Assembly (NCBI GenBank): GCA_024711065.1
Contig: JANJTN010000130.1
Location: 1-38,406 of the forward strand
Length of the DNA: 38,406 bases
Direction: 5' to 3'
Source: a bacterium
Lineage (GTDB): Bacteria; Bacteroidota; Ignavibacteria; Kapaibacteriales; Kapaibacteriaceae
Shown here: positions 1 to 9,300 of the stretch, piece by piece
Numbering within the stretch: the stretch's first letter is position 1
Layout of the letters: the number at the start of each line of letters is the position of its first letter
The notes under the pieces: model-generated
The model's database searches: none
Seen by the model: the letters and a program-made list of their open reading frames with translations, nothing else
What the model was told of the DNA's origin: nothing
Made by a program: the position numbers and the translations under genes

Positions 1-996
1 GAGGGTCGGAGCGGTGGGCTAGCGTCACTGTTGCAGAACTCGCCCATCACGATGGGATTGGAAAGTGCTGGCGACAACCGATCGTCGATGGTGTTCAAGG
101 AGATCCTGGCATCGCGGACCTTGATCGAAGGAGTGGTGGATACGCTGCACCTGGTTGGTCATGCTCTCTATGGGAGTGCGGAACGGGACGAACTGGTGGA
201 ACTGCTGGCAGATCAGATCACGGTAGAGTCTCGTAAGTCCGGCGCATTGTCTGTCAGCGCCTCGGCTTCCACCGGGTGGTTCGCGCTGTTCGGTGATCAG
301 CCGGGCCTTGCTGCCCAGAATAGTGCCGACCTCGCCAATGCCTGCCGGATGGTCCTGGACCGTCTGAATCGAGAGAAGTCCGTGTCGCGAGCCCGGCAGA
401 CCCGGCGCTACATCGAGCGCGTCCTGGCGAACACGAAGGAGCAGATCGATACGCTGCAGTCCATGATGGAGACCTTTCAAACAGAGAATAAGGTCTTCTC
501 TCTGGACGAGCAGATGGCGGCGATCGTTGATAACGCCGTGACCATTGGATCACAGCTGGCCCAGGCGGAGATCGAGCTCACGCTGGCTCGACAGGACTTC
601 CAGGTCACCTCCCCGCAGATCGCCTATCTCGAGAAGAAAGTGCTCTCTCTGCGCGAGCAGTATGATCGCGTGCAAACAGGGGGTCTGGTCACGACCGACG
701 GGTTCTCGATCCCCTTCGACCGTGTGCCGGACCTGATGCGGACGTACGGCAACCTGGTGAGAGACATCAAGATCAAGGAACAGATCAATGCCTATCTGGA
801 AACGCAGCGACTGCAAGAGCTGATCCAGGAGGCAAAGGACGTGCCGACGGTGGTAGAGTTGGACTCTGCCATTCCACCCAAGCGGAGAACGTCTCCGGCA
901 CGCACCGTGATGGTGCTGCTTACATGGCTGCTCGTAACCATCGGCTTTGGCATCTGGGTGCCCGGGCGCGACGTACTACGCACCTATCGGCGCTAA
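1..996 (+). CDS. Wzz/chain-length-determinant-like polysaccharide co-polymerase, 3' part (5' end outside window)
   Basis: Frame 1 is open back to base 1 (GRSGGLASLLQNSPITMGLESAGDNRSSMVFKEILASRTL). Coiled-coil middle and C-terminal TM segment (TVMVLLTWLLVTIGFGIWV) are typical of the Wzz/GNVR family. The listed start at 31 is only an internal TTG. Confidence 0.75.
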   Translation, partial: EGRSGGLASLLQNSPITMGLESAGDNRSSMVFKEILASRTLIEGVVDTLHLVGHALYGSAERDELVELLADQITVESRKSGALSVSASASTGWFALFGDQPGLAAQNSADLANACRMVLDRLNREKSVSRARQTRRYIERVLANTKEQIDTLQSMMETFQTENKVFSLDEQMAAIVDNAVTIGSQLAQAEIELTLARQDFQVTSPQIAYLEKKVLSLREQYDRVQTGGLVTTDGFSIPFDRVPDLMRTYGNLVRDIKIKEQINAYLETQRLQELIQEAKDVPTVVELDSAIPPKRRTSPARTVMVLLTWLLVTIGFGIWVPGRDVLRTYRR

Positions 997-1613
997 CCCA
1001 GGTACTTGTTGGATTCGAGGCGGATCTTGGCGGCCAAGGCATGGAGTTGCGGAGAGCCGGACCGTTCGGCAAGCGGCACGTAGCGCTCCAAGGTGTTGCG
1101 CAGATAGACCAGTGGGTTCCGTTTAAGGTTGAACGCCAGGCACCGCACATTGTCCAGGCGAGCCGCCAGCTTGATCATCAAGCAGTCTTCGCTGGCCTTT
1201 GCCAGCAGCGCAGCATGCTCCACATCCACCTGATCCGGATCGAGTCGTGCGCGTTCCAGATCCTTGGTCAGGGTTTCCACCATGTAGGCCACGTAACTGC
1301 CAAAGTTGAACTCCAGGACGCCCCGCGTGATCGTGTCGGAGTCTTCGAGAACGTCGTGCAGCAAGGCCGCTACCAGGATGTCCGTGTCGCGTACATGCAG
1401 CTCGTCCAACAGGATCTTCACCGTTCGCGTACTGTGCCAGAAGTACGGTGTGCCGTCATTCCGCTTCTGGAACTCGTGCACACTGTTGGCCATTTCGAAG
1501 GCGTCGAGTACGCGCGACAATCCGATCAGGTCGCCTCGTGCCGAGAGGCGAGCTTCGAGCTCCTCATAAGAGAGAAACGTCTGGTTGTACGAGGGTCCGT
1601 CCGATTCCAACAT
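993..1613 (-). CDS. RelA/SpoT-type HD domain protein (HD-only, small alarmone hydrolase-like)
   Basis: NDGTPYFWHSTRTVKILL...DILVAALLHDVLEDSDTI...MIKLAARLDNVRCL resembles the SpoT/Mesh1 HD domain. No synthetase, TGS or ACT region. Confidence 0.8.
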   Translation of the reverse strand: MLESDGPSYNQTFLSYEELEARLSARGDLIGLSRVLDAFEMANSVHEFQKRNDGTPYFWHSTRTVKILLDELHVRDTDILVAALLHDVLEDSDTITRGVLEFNFGSYVAYMVETLTKDLERARLDPDQVDVEHAALLAKASEDCLMIKLAARLDNVRCLAFNLKRNPLVYLRNTLERYVPLAERSGSPQLHALAAKIRLESNKYLG

Positions 1614-1659
1614 GTCTGGTCCAAGCTTCGCAGTCCAAGATACGCCGTGGTCCGCTAGT

Positions 1660-3324
1660 TCAGGTGCGTGTGGGCGACATCAGTTCTTCAGCCCCTTTCA
1701 GAGTTGCCTCGGAGATCTCTGTGCCGCTCATCAGTCGTGCCACCTCCACGACCATGGAAGGTCGATCGATCACGGTGGCTGTGACCGTTGCGCGGTCGGC
1801 AGCTTCCTGTTTCTCTACGCGGATCATGGTCGTAGCCAGCGATGCGATCTGGGGCAGGTGCGTGATGCAGATCACCTGATGGTGGGATGCCAATGAACGC
1901 ATTTCCTCGCCTACCTTACGGGCGATCTTGCCGCTGATCCCCGTGTCGATCTCATCAAAGACCATCGATCCGATGGAGGTGTCGGCCACCTGGGCTTTCT
2001 TGAGTGCCAGCATGAATCGGCTGAGTTCGCCTCCGGAGGCGATCCGTGCCAGTGGCCGAGGTTCCTCCCCGGCGTTGGCAGAGAACAGGATCTCCACGCG
2101 ATCGGCACCCGTGGGACCAAGATCGGTTGCTGCCACGTGGATCTGAACGCGCGCGGACGGCATACCCAGTGCCGTAAGCGTGGAGGTGATCGATGCTGCC
2201 AGTGGTTTCACGGCAGCAGCGCGTTGTTTGTGCAGCTTGGCCGCCACTCGTTCTGCAGCCGTCTTGGCCGATGCCACTTCGGCACGGCCTCGTTCCAGAG
2301 CTCCGTCCAGGTCGGTCAGCTGTTCCAGTTCGGCGGAACGAAGCGCCCTCACTTCCAGGGCTGCGTCCAACGAGCCATACTTCTTTACCAGTCGCTGCAG
2401 CGCGGTCAGGCGCTGCCGAAGTTCGTCCAGCCGTTCCGGGCTGAAGTCTTCCACATCAGCCAGCTCCGCCAGGGCTACAGCGCCTTCCTTGCAGGTGGTA
2501 GCGGCTGCCTCCAGTTCGTCCAGAACACCTTGCAACGAAGCATCGAACGGGATCAGCGTGCGAAGATGATCCCGCGCCGACACTAAGAGTTCATACGCCG
2601 ATGGGCTCTCGGCATACAGAGCGTCGCGCGCTGCTACGGCTGACGTCAGGATCTGCTCACGCGACTCTGCCCGGCGAAGCTCGTCGATGATCTCGGAGTC
2701 CTCTGTGGTACTGCGCGGAGCGATCTCGGCGATCTCGCGGATCACGAATTCCAGACGGGCCCGTTCTTCATCTGCCGACGCGGCCATGGCACGAAGCCGA
2801 TCATAGGCCTGCGTGGCGTGTTGGAGGTTGGCCCAGGTCTGGCGCATCTCGTTACCCAGCGAACCAAGCCCGGCCAGGCCGTCGAGGATCGTCAGATGCT
2901 GGCGCGTATCCAGCAAGCCATAGGTGTCGTGCTGGCCATGAAAGTCCATCAGCAGGTCGGCCAGCATTCGCACGACCGACACCGTGGAAGGTGTATCGTT
3001 CACAAAACAGCGAGACGTACCGGAAGAGGTGAGTTCACGCCGAAGGATCAGATGCTCCTCTTCCCAGTCCAGATCGGCCTGTTGCAGCGTTTGCCGGATG
3101 TCCGAGCGCCCGCGCACATCGAAGATGGCCTCCACCACCGCTTTCCGAGCCCCGGGGCGGATCAGATCGGCCGCCATGCGGCTGCCAAGGGCGGCAGACA
3201 AGGCATCGATCAGAATGGACTTACCCGCACCGGTCTCTCCGACGAGGCAGGTCATGCCGGTGCCGAACGTGAGATCGATCTCGTCGATCAAGGCGAACGA
3301 TCGAATGGACAGTTCCCGAAGCAT
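1660..3324 (-). CDS. recN: DNA repair protein RecN
   Basis: MLRELSIRSFALIDEIDLTFGTGMTCLVGETGAGKSILIDALSAALG, ...LARIASGGELSRFMLALK..., VFDEIDTGISGKIARKVGEEM, VICITHLPQIAS. Confidence 0.97.
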   Translation of the reverse strand: MLRELSIRSFALIDEIDLTFGTGMTCLVGETGAGKSILIDALSAALGSRMAADLIRPGARKAVVEAIFDVRGRSDIRQTLQQADLDWEEEHLILRRELTSSGTSRCFVNDTPSTVSVVRMLADLLMDFHGQHDTYGLLDTRQHLTILDGLAGLGSLGNEMRQTWANLQHATQAYDRLRAMAASADEERARLEFVIREIAEIAPRSTTEDSEIIDELRRAESREQILTSAVAARDALYAESPSAYELLVSARDHLRTLIPFDASLQGVLDELEAAATTCKEGAVALAELADVEDFSPERLDELRQRLTALQRLVKKYGSLDAALEVRALRSAELEQLTDLDGALERGRAEVASAKTAAERVAAKLHKQRAAAVKPLAASITSTLTALGMPSARVQIHVAATDLGPTGADRVEILFSANAGEEPRPLARIASGGELSRFMLALKKAQVADTSIGSMVFDEIDTGISGKIARKVGEEMRSLASHHQVICITHLPQIASLATTMIRVEKQEAADRATVTATVIDRPSMVVEVARLMSGTEISEATLKGAEELMSPTRT

Positions 3325-3348
3325 GCAGGGGGCTGGTGGGATGCTGCG

Positions 3349-3513
3349 TTAGATCCGTGTGATCCGCGCCTTGAACAGGCGAATGCCGGCGTACACCAGG
3401 CCGGCCGCCAAGACCACGGAGATCAGAGGATGGAACTCTTGACCGATCACCACCAGCGAGATGGTGAGCAGAAACACGGATGTTGCGATAAGGCCGATCC
3501 AGAGGGCTGCCAT
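3349..3513 (-). CDS. small hypothetical membrane protein (54 aa)
   Basis: Read directly from the reverse strand: MAALWIGLIATSVFLLTISLVVIGQEFHPLISVVLAAGLVYAGIRLFKARITRI*. Two hydrophobic segments; fits the hflX-recN gap. Confidence 0.6.
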   Translation of the reverse strand: MAALWIGLIATSVFLLTISLVVIGQEFHPLISVVLAAGLVYAGIRLFKARITRI

Positions 3514-3519
3514 GTGTTC

Positions 3520-4818
3520 CTATGCCGGTTGGGTGTCGATGAAAGCTTCGTATTCGCGTTGGAAGGCCGACAATTTATCGGACGGGACCTTGACCACCAA
3601 GGTCGTCCCCAGGTCGCCGTCTTGCCGGTCGAGCACTTCCGATCGCTCGTAGATCCGAGAGACCATTTTCGAGTTCGCGTAGGGGATCGTAAGCGTGCGG
3701 ACAACAGAGAGCGCCTCGATGGCCGTCTGCATCGCCTGGAGGAGTCTGGGAACATTGATCCCGCGGACGGCAGAGATGAACAGGCTTCCGGGGTACTCCG
3801 CCTCGGTGTCATCGATCAGATGCCGATCCTCGATCAGGTCGATCTTGTTAAAGACCAAGAGCACCGGTGTGTCGGTTGCGCCGAGCTCCGTAAGTGTCTG
3901 CTCGACCACGGCGATGTGGTCACGAAAGTGTGGGTGGGAGATGTCTACGACATGCACCAGAACGTCCGCCTCGAGGGTCTCCGCCAGCGTGGATCGGAAG
4001 GAGGCTACAAGCTGGGTCGGCAGTTTTCGAATGAACCCGACCGTGTCGCTGAGCAGGGATTTTTGTCCGGATGGTAATTCGAAGGCCCGCACAGTGGTAT
4101 CGAGTGTGGCGAACAGGCGGTCTTCTACATACGAGTCGGACTCTGTAAGCAGGCGCATGAGCGACGACTTGCCGGCGTTGGTGTAGCCAACAAGGGCAAA
4201 GCGGGGGAGTTGTTCACGTCCCTTTCGCTGAACGGCGCGCTGAACGTCGATCTCTGCCAGCTTCTCACGGAGTTTCTGCATGCGACCGCGGTACATCCGT
4301 CGGTCGGTCTCGATCTGCGTTTCGCCGGGTCCCTTGGTCCCAACGCCTCCATACTGTTTGGACAGGTGCGTCCACATCCGCGTGAGCCGAGGTAGCAGGT
4401 ACTCCAACTGAGCCAGTTCAACCTGGGTCCGCGCTTCCTTGGACCGAGCCCGGGCGGCAAAAATGTCCAGGATCACGCCCGTTCGATCCAACACTTTCAC
4501 ATTGAGAGCTTCTTCCAGATTCTTCAGTTGCGTCGGCGTCAGGTCGTCGTCGAACACCACCATCTGTACCTTGGTGTCTTCGACCAGGGCTAGAAGCTCC
4601 TCGACCTTGCCCTTGCCGATGGCCGTGGACACGTCGGGCTTAGCGCGCTCCTGGTACATGCGCATCACCACGTCGGCCCCGGCAGTATCCAGCAGCAGCT
4701 CCAGTTCGTCGAGGTGCTCGCTCACGATCTCGGGGTCGGTGCCCTTGGGCACAACGGCAACACAAATGGCGCGCTCGCGCGGGAGTTCGCCAACACTATG
4801 AAGTTCTGAACGGGTCAT
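3520..4818 (-). CDS. hflX: GTPase HflX
   Basis: GVGTKGPGETQIETDRR, FALVGYTNAGKSSLMRLLT, DTVGFIRKLPTQLVASFRSTLAE, VFNKIDL. Start chosen at MTRSELHS rather than the upstream extension. Confidence 0.96.
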   Translation of the reverse strand: MTRSELHSVGELPRERAICVAVVPKGTDPEIVSEHLDELELLLDTAGADVVMRMYQERAKPDVSTAIGKGKVEELLALVEDTKVQMVVFDDDLTPTQLKNLEEALNVKVLDRTGVILDIFAARARSKEARTQVELAQLEYLLPRLTRMWTHLSKQYGGVGTKGPGETQIETDRRMYRGRMQKLREKLAEIDVQRAVQRKGREQLPRFALVGYTNAGKSSLMRLLTESDSYVEDRLFATLDTTVRAFELPSGQKSLLSDTVGFIRKLPTQLVASFRSTLAETLEADVLVHVVDISHPHFRDHIAVVEQTLTELGATDTPVLLVFNKIDLIEDRHLIDDTEAEYPGSLFISAVRGINVPRLLQAMQTAIEALSVVRTLTIPYANSKMVSRIYERSEVLDRQDGDLGTTLVVKVPSDKLSAFQREYEAFIDTQPA

Positions 4819-4828
4819 AACAGTTGTG

Positions 4829-4836
4829 CAAACATA
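4829..4836 (-). promoter_or_regulatory. TAnnTTTG promoter element (TATGTTTG) upstream of hflX
   Basis: Exact match 10 nt upstream of the hflX ATG, correct orientation. Confidence 0.5.
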
Positions 4837-4859
4837 CCATGTGTCGTGCAAGGTGTCGG

Positions 4860-4867
4860 TAGATTTG
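4860..4867 (+). promoter_or_regulatory. TAnnTTTG promoter element (TAGATTTG) upstream of the OstA-like gene
   Basis: Exact match in the hflX/OstA-like divergent intergenic region, correct orientation. Confidence 0.5.
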
Positions 4868-4931
4868 GACGCGGCGGACCTGCTCCGCATCGTAGATCGG
4901 CAACTCGGTTCTTGTGCATCTGGTATCGTTC

Positions 4932-6296
4932 ATGGTCATCTTTCGCATCCTCACGCTGCTGTTCATGTTCTTTTGGGCACAGCATGCCGTGCACGCTCAG
5001 CCTGCGCGCTCGCAGGACCCGATCGTTCTGGAGTGGGCCGACAGCCTGGTTGGTACCGGTGCCACCGATGTCGGGATCAAAGAGTTCGCAGGACACGTGC
5101 GTTTTCGGCAGGGAGATGTGACGGTGACCTGTGATCGAGCGCTGCACGACGCTGCCAGGAACCACGCCGACTTGTTCGGCAACGTGGTCGTTACCCAGGG
5201 AGGGCTTCGGATGACGGCACCCCGTGCCTCCTTTGATGGAGAACGCCATCTGGCTTCGGGAAGCGGCGGTGTGCGACTGGTTGATGGCCACCGGCGACTG
5301 ACCGCCAGAAGCGGAACCTATGAAACCACAGAGCGAGTGGCGCGATTTCGAGATTCGGTGAGGATGCAGAACGACACGCTCACGGTGTGGTCCGATCGCG
5401 CGATCTACTGGAAATCGACGGGAGAGAGTATGGCATCAGGGCGCGTGGTTGCACGCGACTCGGTGCGGAATGCCGTTGTACGAGGCGACTCGATGTATCA
5501 TGATCCACGCAGTGACGCAGTGCGGATCGCCGGATCGGCCGGGGTGTGGACGTGGGATGCCGCAGTCGCAGAGGGCGATACGGCTGCAGAGCCCCCTGAC
5601 ACATTGTATCTGGCTGCGGACACGATCGATGTGCTGCACCAGCCGGAGGAGCGCTATATCGCGGTAGGGGATGTGACCGTGGTCAGGGGGCTGGTTGCGG
5701 CGCAGGCCGATTCCATGGATCATGTCTTGTCGGAAGGGACGTTCGAGCTGTTCGGATCGCCGATCGTCTGGGCCGATGGTTCACAATTACGCGCCGACAC
5801 GATCCTGGTGGATGCACCGGAGCGCGTCCTTCGGTCGATCACCGGGGTTGCCCGTGCCATACTCGTGAGCCGGTCCGATTCACTGCGCCCGGATCGATAC
5901 GACCAGATCAGCGGTTCGGTGCTCGTGTTGCGGATCGAGGCCGATACGCTTCGAAGCCTGTTGGCCTATGATCAGGCGCAGAGCATCACGTGGCGGGTCG
6001 AGGATGACCGCCCGGAAGGGCTGGCCAAGTTTGCCAGCGACTCGATCAAGGCCGAATTCGCCGAGGGAACCGTTCAGGATGTGTACTGGCTGCGCGGTGT
6101 TGCCGGTGAGCACCATCCGGAAAACGTGGTCTCCGGCCGGGAGGCTCAGTACCTCCTGCGCGGGTTCTCGTGGGAGGTGATACAGCCCAAGCGACCGGAG
6201 ATGCCTGTACCCTTTGGAACCAGCCCAACTCGGCCTGCCCGAGCCGGCCGGAGGGATCCGGAGGTCGGGAATCCGGGGCCGATAAAAAACGAGTAA
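4932..6296 (+). CDS. OstA/LptA-like outer-membrane biogenesis protein
   Basis: Signal peptide MVIFRILTLLFMFFWAQHAVHAQ, then OstA-like repeats (VRFRQGDVTVTCDRALHDAARNHADLFGNVVVTQGGLRMTAPRASFDGERHLASGSGGVRLVDG). Confidence 0.8.
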   Translation: MVIFRILTLLFMFFWAQHAVHAQPARSQDPIVLEWADSLVGTGATDVGIKEFAGHVRFRQGDVTVTCDRALHDAARNHADLFGNVVVTQGGLRMTAPRASFDGERHLASGSGGVRLVDGHRRLTARSGTYETTERVARFRDSVRMQNDTLTVWSDRAIYWKSTGESMASGRVVARDSVRNAVVRGDSMYHDPRSDAVRIAGSAGVWTWDAAVAEGDTAAEPPDTLYLAADTIDVLHQPEERYIAVGDVTVVRGLVAAQADSMDHVLSEGTFELFGSPIVWADGSQLRADTILVDAPERVLRSITGVARAILVSRSDSLRPDRYDQISGSVLVLRIEADTLRSLLAYDQAQSITWRVEDDRPEGLAKFASDSIKAEFAEGTVQDVYWLRGVAGEHHPENVVSGREAQYLLRGFSWEVIQPKRPEMPVPFGTSPTRPARAGRRDPEVGNPGPIKNE

Positions 6297-6349
6297 CGAA
6301 AGTCCGACCTTCTGGTTATCATTCGCCTCCGGGTTCCCCTAAGGAGTCG

Positions 6350-9300
6350 ATGACACGTCCCCTCTGGATCGCTCTTCTCATGCTGTTCGCTACCACATCG
6401 GTTGTAGCGCAGGTCGAGCGTGTGCTGCCCCGCAAGGGAGGCGGCTCCAGCCTTGAGGGTACGGAGTTCCTGGTCGGCTTCATGCAGAACGAGATCCAGG
6501 AGTCCGATACGGATCCACGCCTGCAGATCTTTATCTGCTCACAGTACGATGCCACGGTAAACATCAAGTTCCCGGGTCAGCCGTTCACTCAGATCCGAAG
6601 GATCGCTGCCAATACGGTACATGTAGAGACGGTGCTCCCCATCTTTGAGGCTACGGCCTCGGAGTATGTGCAGCGCAAGTCGATCAGCATCACCTCTGAC
6701 GTCCCCATCGTGGTCTATGCGCTCAGTACGTTGGCAACCTCGACCGACTCGTACACCGCGATCCCGGTCAAGCACCTGGGGACCCAGTACCTTACCGTGA
6801 ACATGCCGGCCGACCAGTATCGGATGCGCAATCCGCTGATCCCCGAGCTGGATACCACCAAGCGCCGCGCCGAGTTCATGATCATGGCCGTGGAGGACCG
6901 CACGGACGTCACGATCACGCCCACGGTGCAGACCGAACAAGGGAGGCCTGCCAATGTCCCGTTTCAGGTGCAACTGGATAGCGGTGAAACCTACCTGGTG
7001 AAGGCGGCACGAACGCTGGTCGGTTACGGCGACCTGAGTGGCTCGCGCATCAATGCCGACAAGCCGATCGCTGTGTTGAGCGGCCACATGCGCACCAGCG
7101 TTCCAACGGATGTGAATGCCTCCAAGGACCATCTGGTCGAGATGCTGCCACCAATGCAGACCTGGGGAATGGAGTATGTGACCACACCGTTTGCGATGGT
7201 TGAGGAAGGCGACGTTGTTCGGCTGATGACAGCCGACGTGGATACGCACATCGAGATCATCACCGAAGATGGTCTGGTGGATCAGTTCTTTACCCGTGCC
7301 GGGGAATGGCGAGACGTTCGGCTGATGAAGCCGGCGTATTACCGCAGCAACAAGCCGTTCTTCGTGATGCAGTTCATGCCGAGCAGTCGGCCCTTCGCCG
7401 GAACCAATCCCAACTATGATCCGGCCATGGTGGTGGTGCCGCCACTGGATCAATACGTGGAACGCGCCCTGTTCCAGTTCCCGATCCTGGACTCCACCCC
7501 TCAGATCGGCTCGGCACAGCGATTCTACTACTTCATCAACGTGGTCGCCGAGGCCAAGGCCATTCCCAGCATGCGGGTCAATCAGTTGCTGGTAAAGGAC
7601 ATCGCACCCGAGATCGAAACCCAGCAAGTGCCGGGCACCGATCTGTATTGGGCGACCGTTCCACTGACCCCGGCGGTTTACACCATCACAGCCGACTCTG
7701 GTCTGTTCTCAGGCGTGATGTACGGGACGTCCTATGCCGACTCTTACGCCAATCTGTTCGGCGTGGCGTACGAGCCTCTACCCCAGGACGACCGCTCGCC
7801 GCCGGAATACGCGCTTGACGTGAGTTGTGGGGATATCGATGGCCTGGTGGTGGATGTGTCTCCGGATTCCGCGCTGCTGACGGAGGTGATCGTCCAGACC
7901 GCGCAGACCTTCAACTATCGCTGGGCGATCTCGAATCCGCTGGACGAGTTTGGCAAGACCCAGATATCGGCGTGGGTCCGCGATCGCTGGCAAGACGCCC
8001 GGTTCGTGGTGCATGCCTACGACCACAAGGGAAATGGCCGCGAGTGGCTCTTTGAGTACGATGCGCCGGCGATCTCCGTTCCGGATCGTATCGTCCTTGA
8101 GGCCTCGACCGGAGACACGATCTGTGTGCCGGTTTCCGTGGTCAACGTCGACTCTACAGCCCGCACCATTTCCTCCATCAGCCTTTGGCTTCCGGGCCAC
8201 TTTTCATTGAAAGACACCGTGGCTGCCGGAACCGTGGTGGCCCCGGGCGACAGTGTTGTGGTAACCCTGTGCTACGTCAGCGATAGCACCGGGCTGCAAC
8301 GGAGTGCACGCCTCATCGTGGATCTGGGCTGTGGCCTTACCAAGGAGATCGAGCTTGTCGGGCGAACCACCACCTCCATCGAGACGGCAGATCATGATTT
8401 TGGACCGGTCCGCCTGGGCGACACGGTATGCGTTGACCTGCCCATCGTGAACACCGGTATCGCCGCAATAAGCATCGATTCGATCGTGAAGGGGGCTGGC
8501 CAGGACTATTGGTATGATGTTGCGTCTGTCCCGCTGCCGCGGATGCTGCAGCCGGGCGACACGATCTGGGTACGTGTTTGCTATTCGCCATCGGGAGAGG
8601 GATCGACCGAGCGCACCGACACCGTGGCAACGGCGCCGCGCCTTGGAGCTACCATGTGGATCCGTGGGAGGGGAGTGGCACCACTAGTGAGGCAGATCTT
8701 CGTTGATTGGGGGAAACGCCGTGTTGGCCTGGACTACGATACCCTGTCGCGCCTCCACAACGACGGCTCCGGTGCATGCCGCGTGACTCCCGGTGCCCCG
8801 GTAGTGGGAGAGGCGGCTTTCGATGTGACCTCGATCACCTCCAGAGCGGCCTTCGGTCTGGCTCCTGGCGAGGGGATCGACCTGCCATTGCGATTCTCGC
8901 CGTCGCGCGAGGGTCCGTTCGCTGATACGATCCCGTTGGTCGTGGATTGGGCGCTGCACCCCCGGGTCGAAGTGATCCTCCTTGGCCAGGGCATGCTACC
9001 CATTGCAGAGCCGAACGACATCGACATGGGCGACGTGGTGATCGGTCAGCAGCGGGATTCCGTGGTAGACTATCTCCGATCCATTGGCAGCGAGGATCTC
9101 GAGGTGTTCGCCATTCGCCACGTGGGACCCGACGTTACGGCGTTCGTGGTCGATCCAGCCGTGGACGCCATGCAGGTGCTTCCGATGGGCAGCACGGTCG
9201 TCGGCAACCTGCGGTTCACGCCAACACGCCTTGGACAGCATACGATGGAGATCGAGGTAGACCATGCAACGGTTGGCAACGACACCATCACCTCCGTGAT

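Noticed and set aside
2818-4077. 419-aa plus-strand ORF
   Set aside because: Antisense to recN and hflX, both clearly coding; no recognisable domain.
6539-7627. 362-aa minus-strand ORF
   Set aside because: Antisense to the 6350-10342 secreted protein; His/Arg/Gly-rich artefact.
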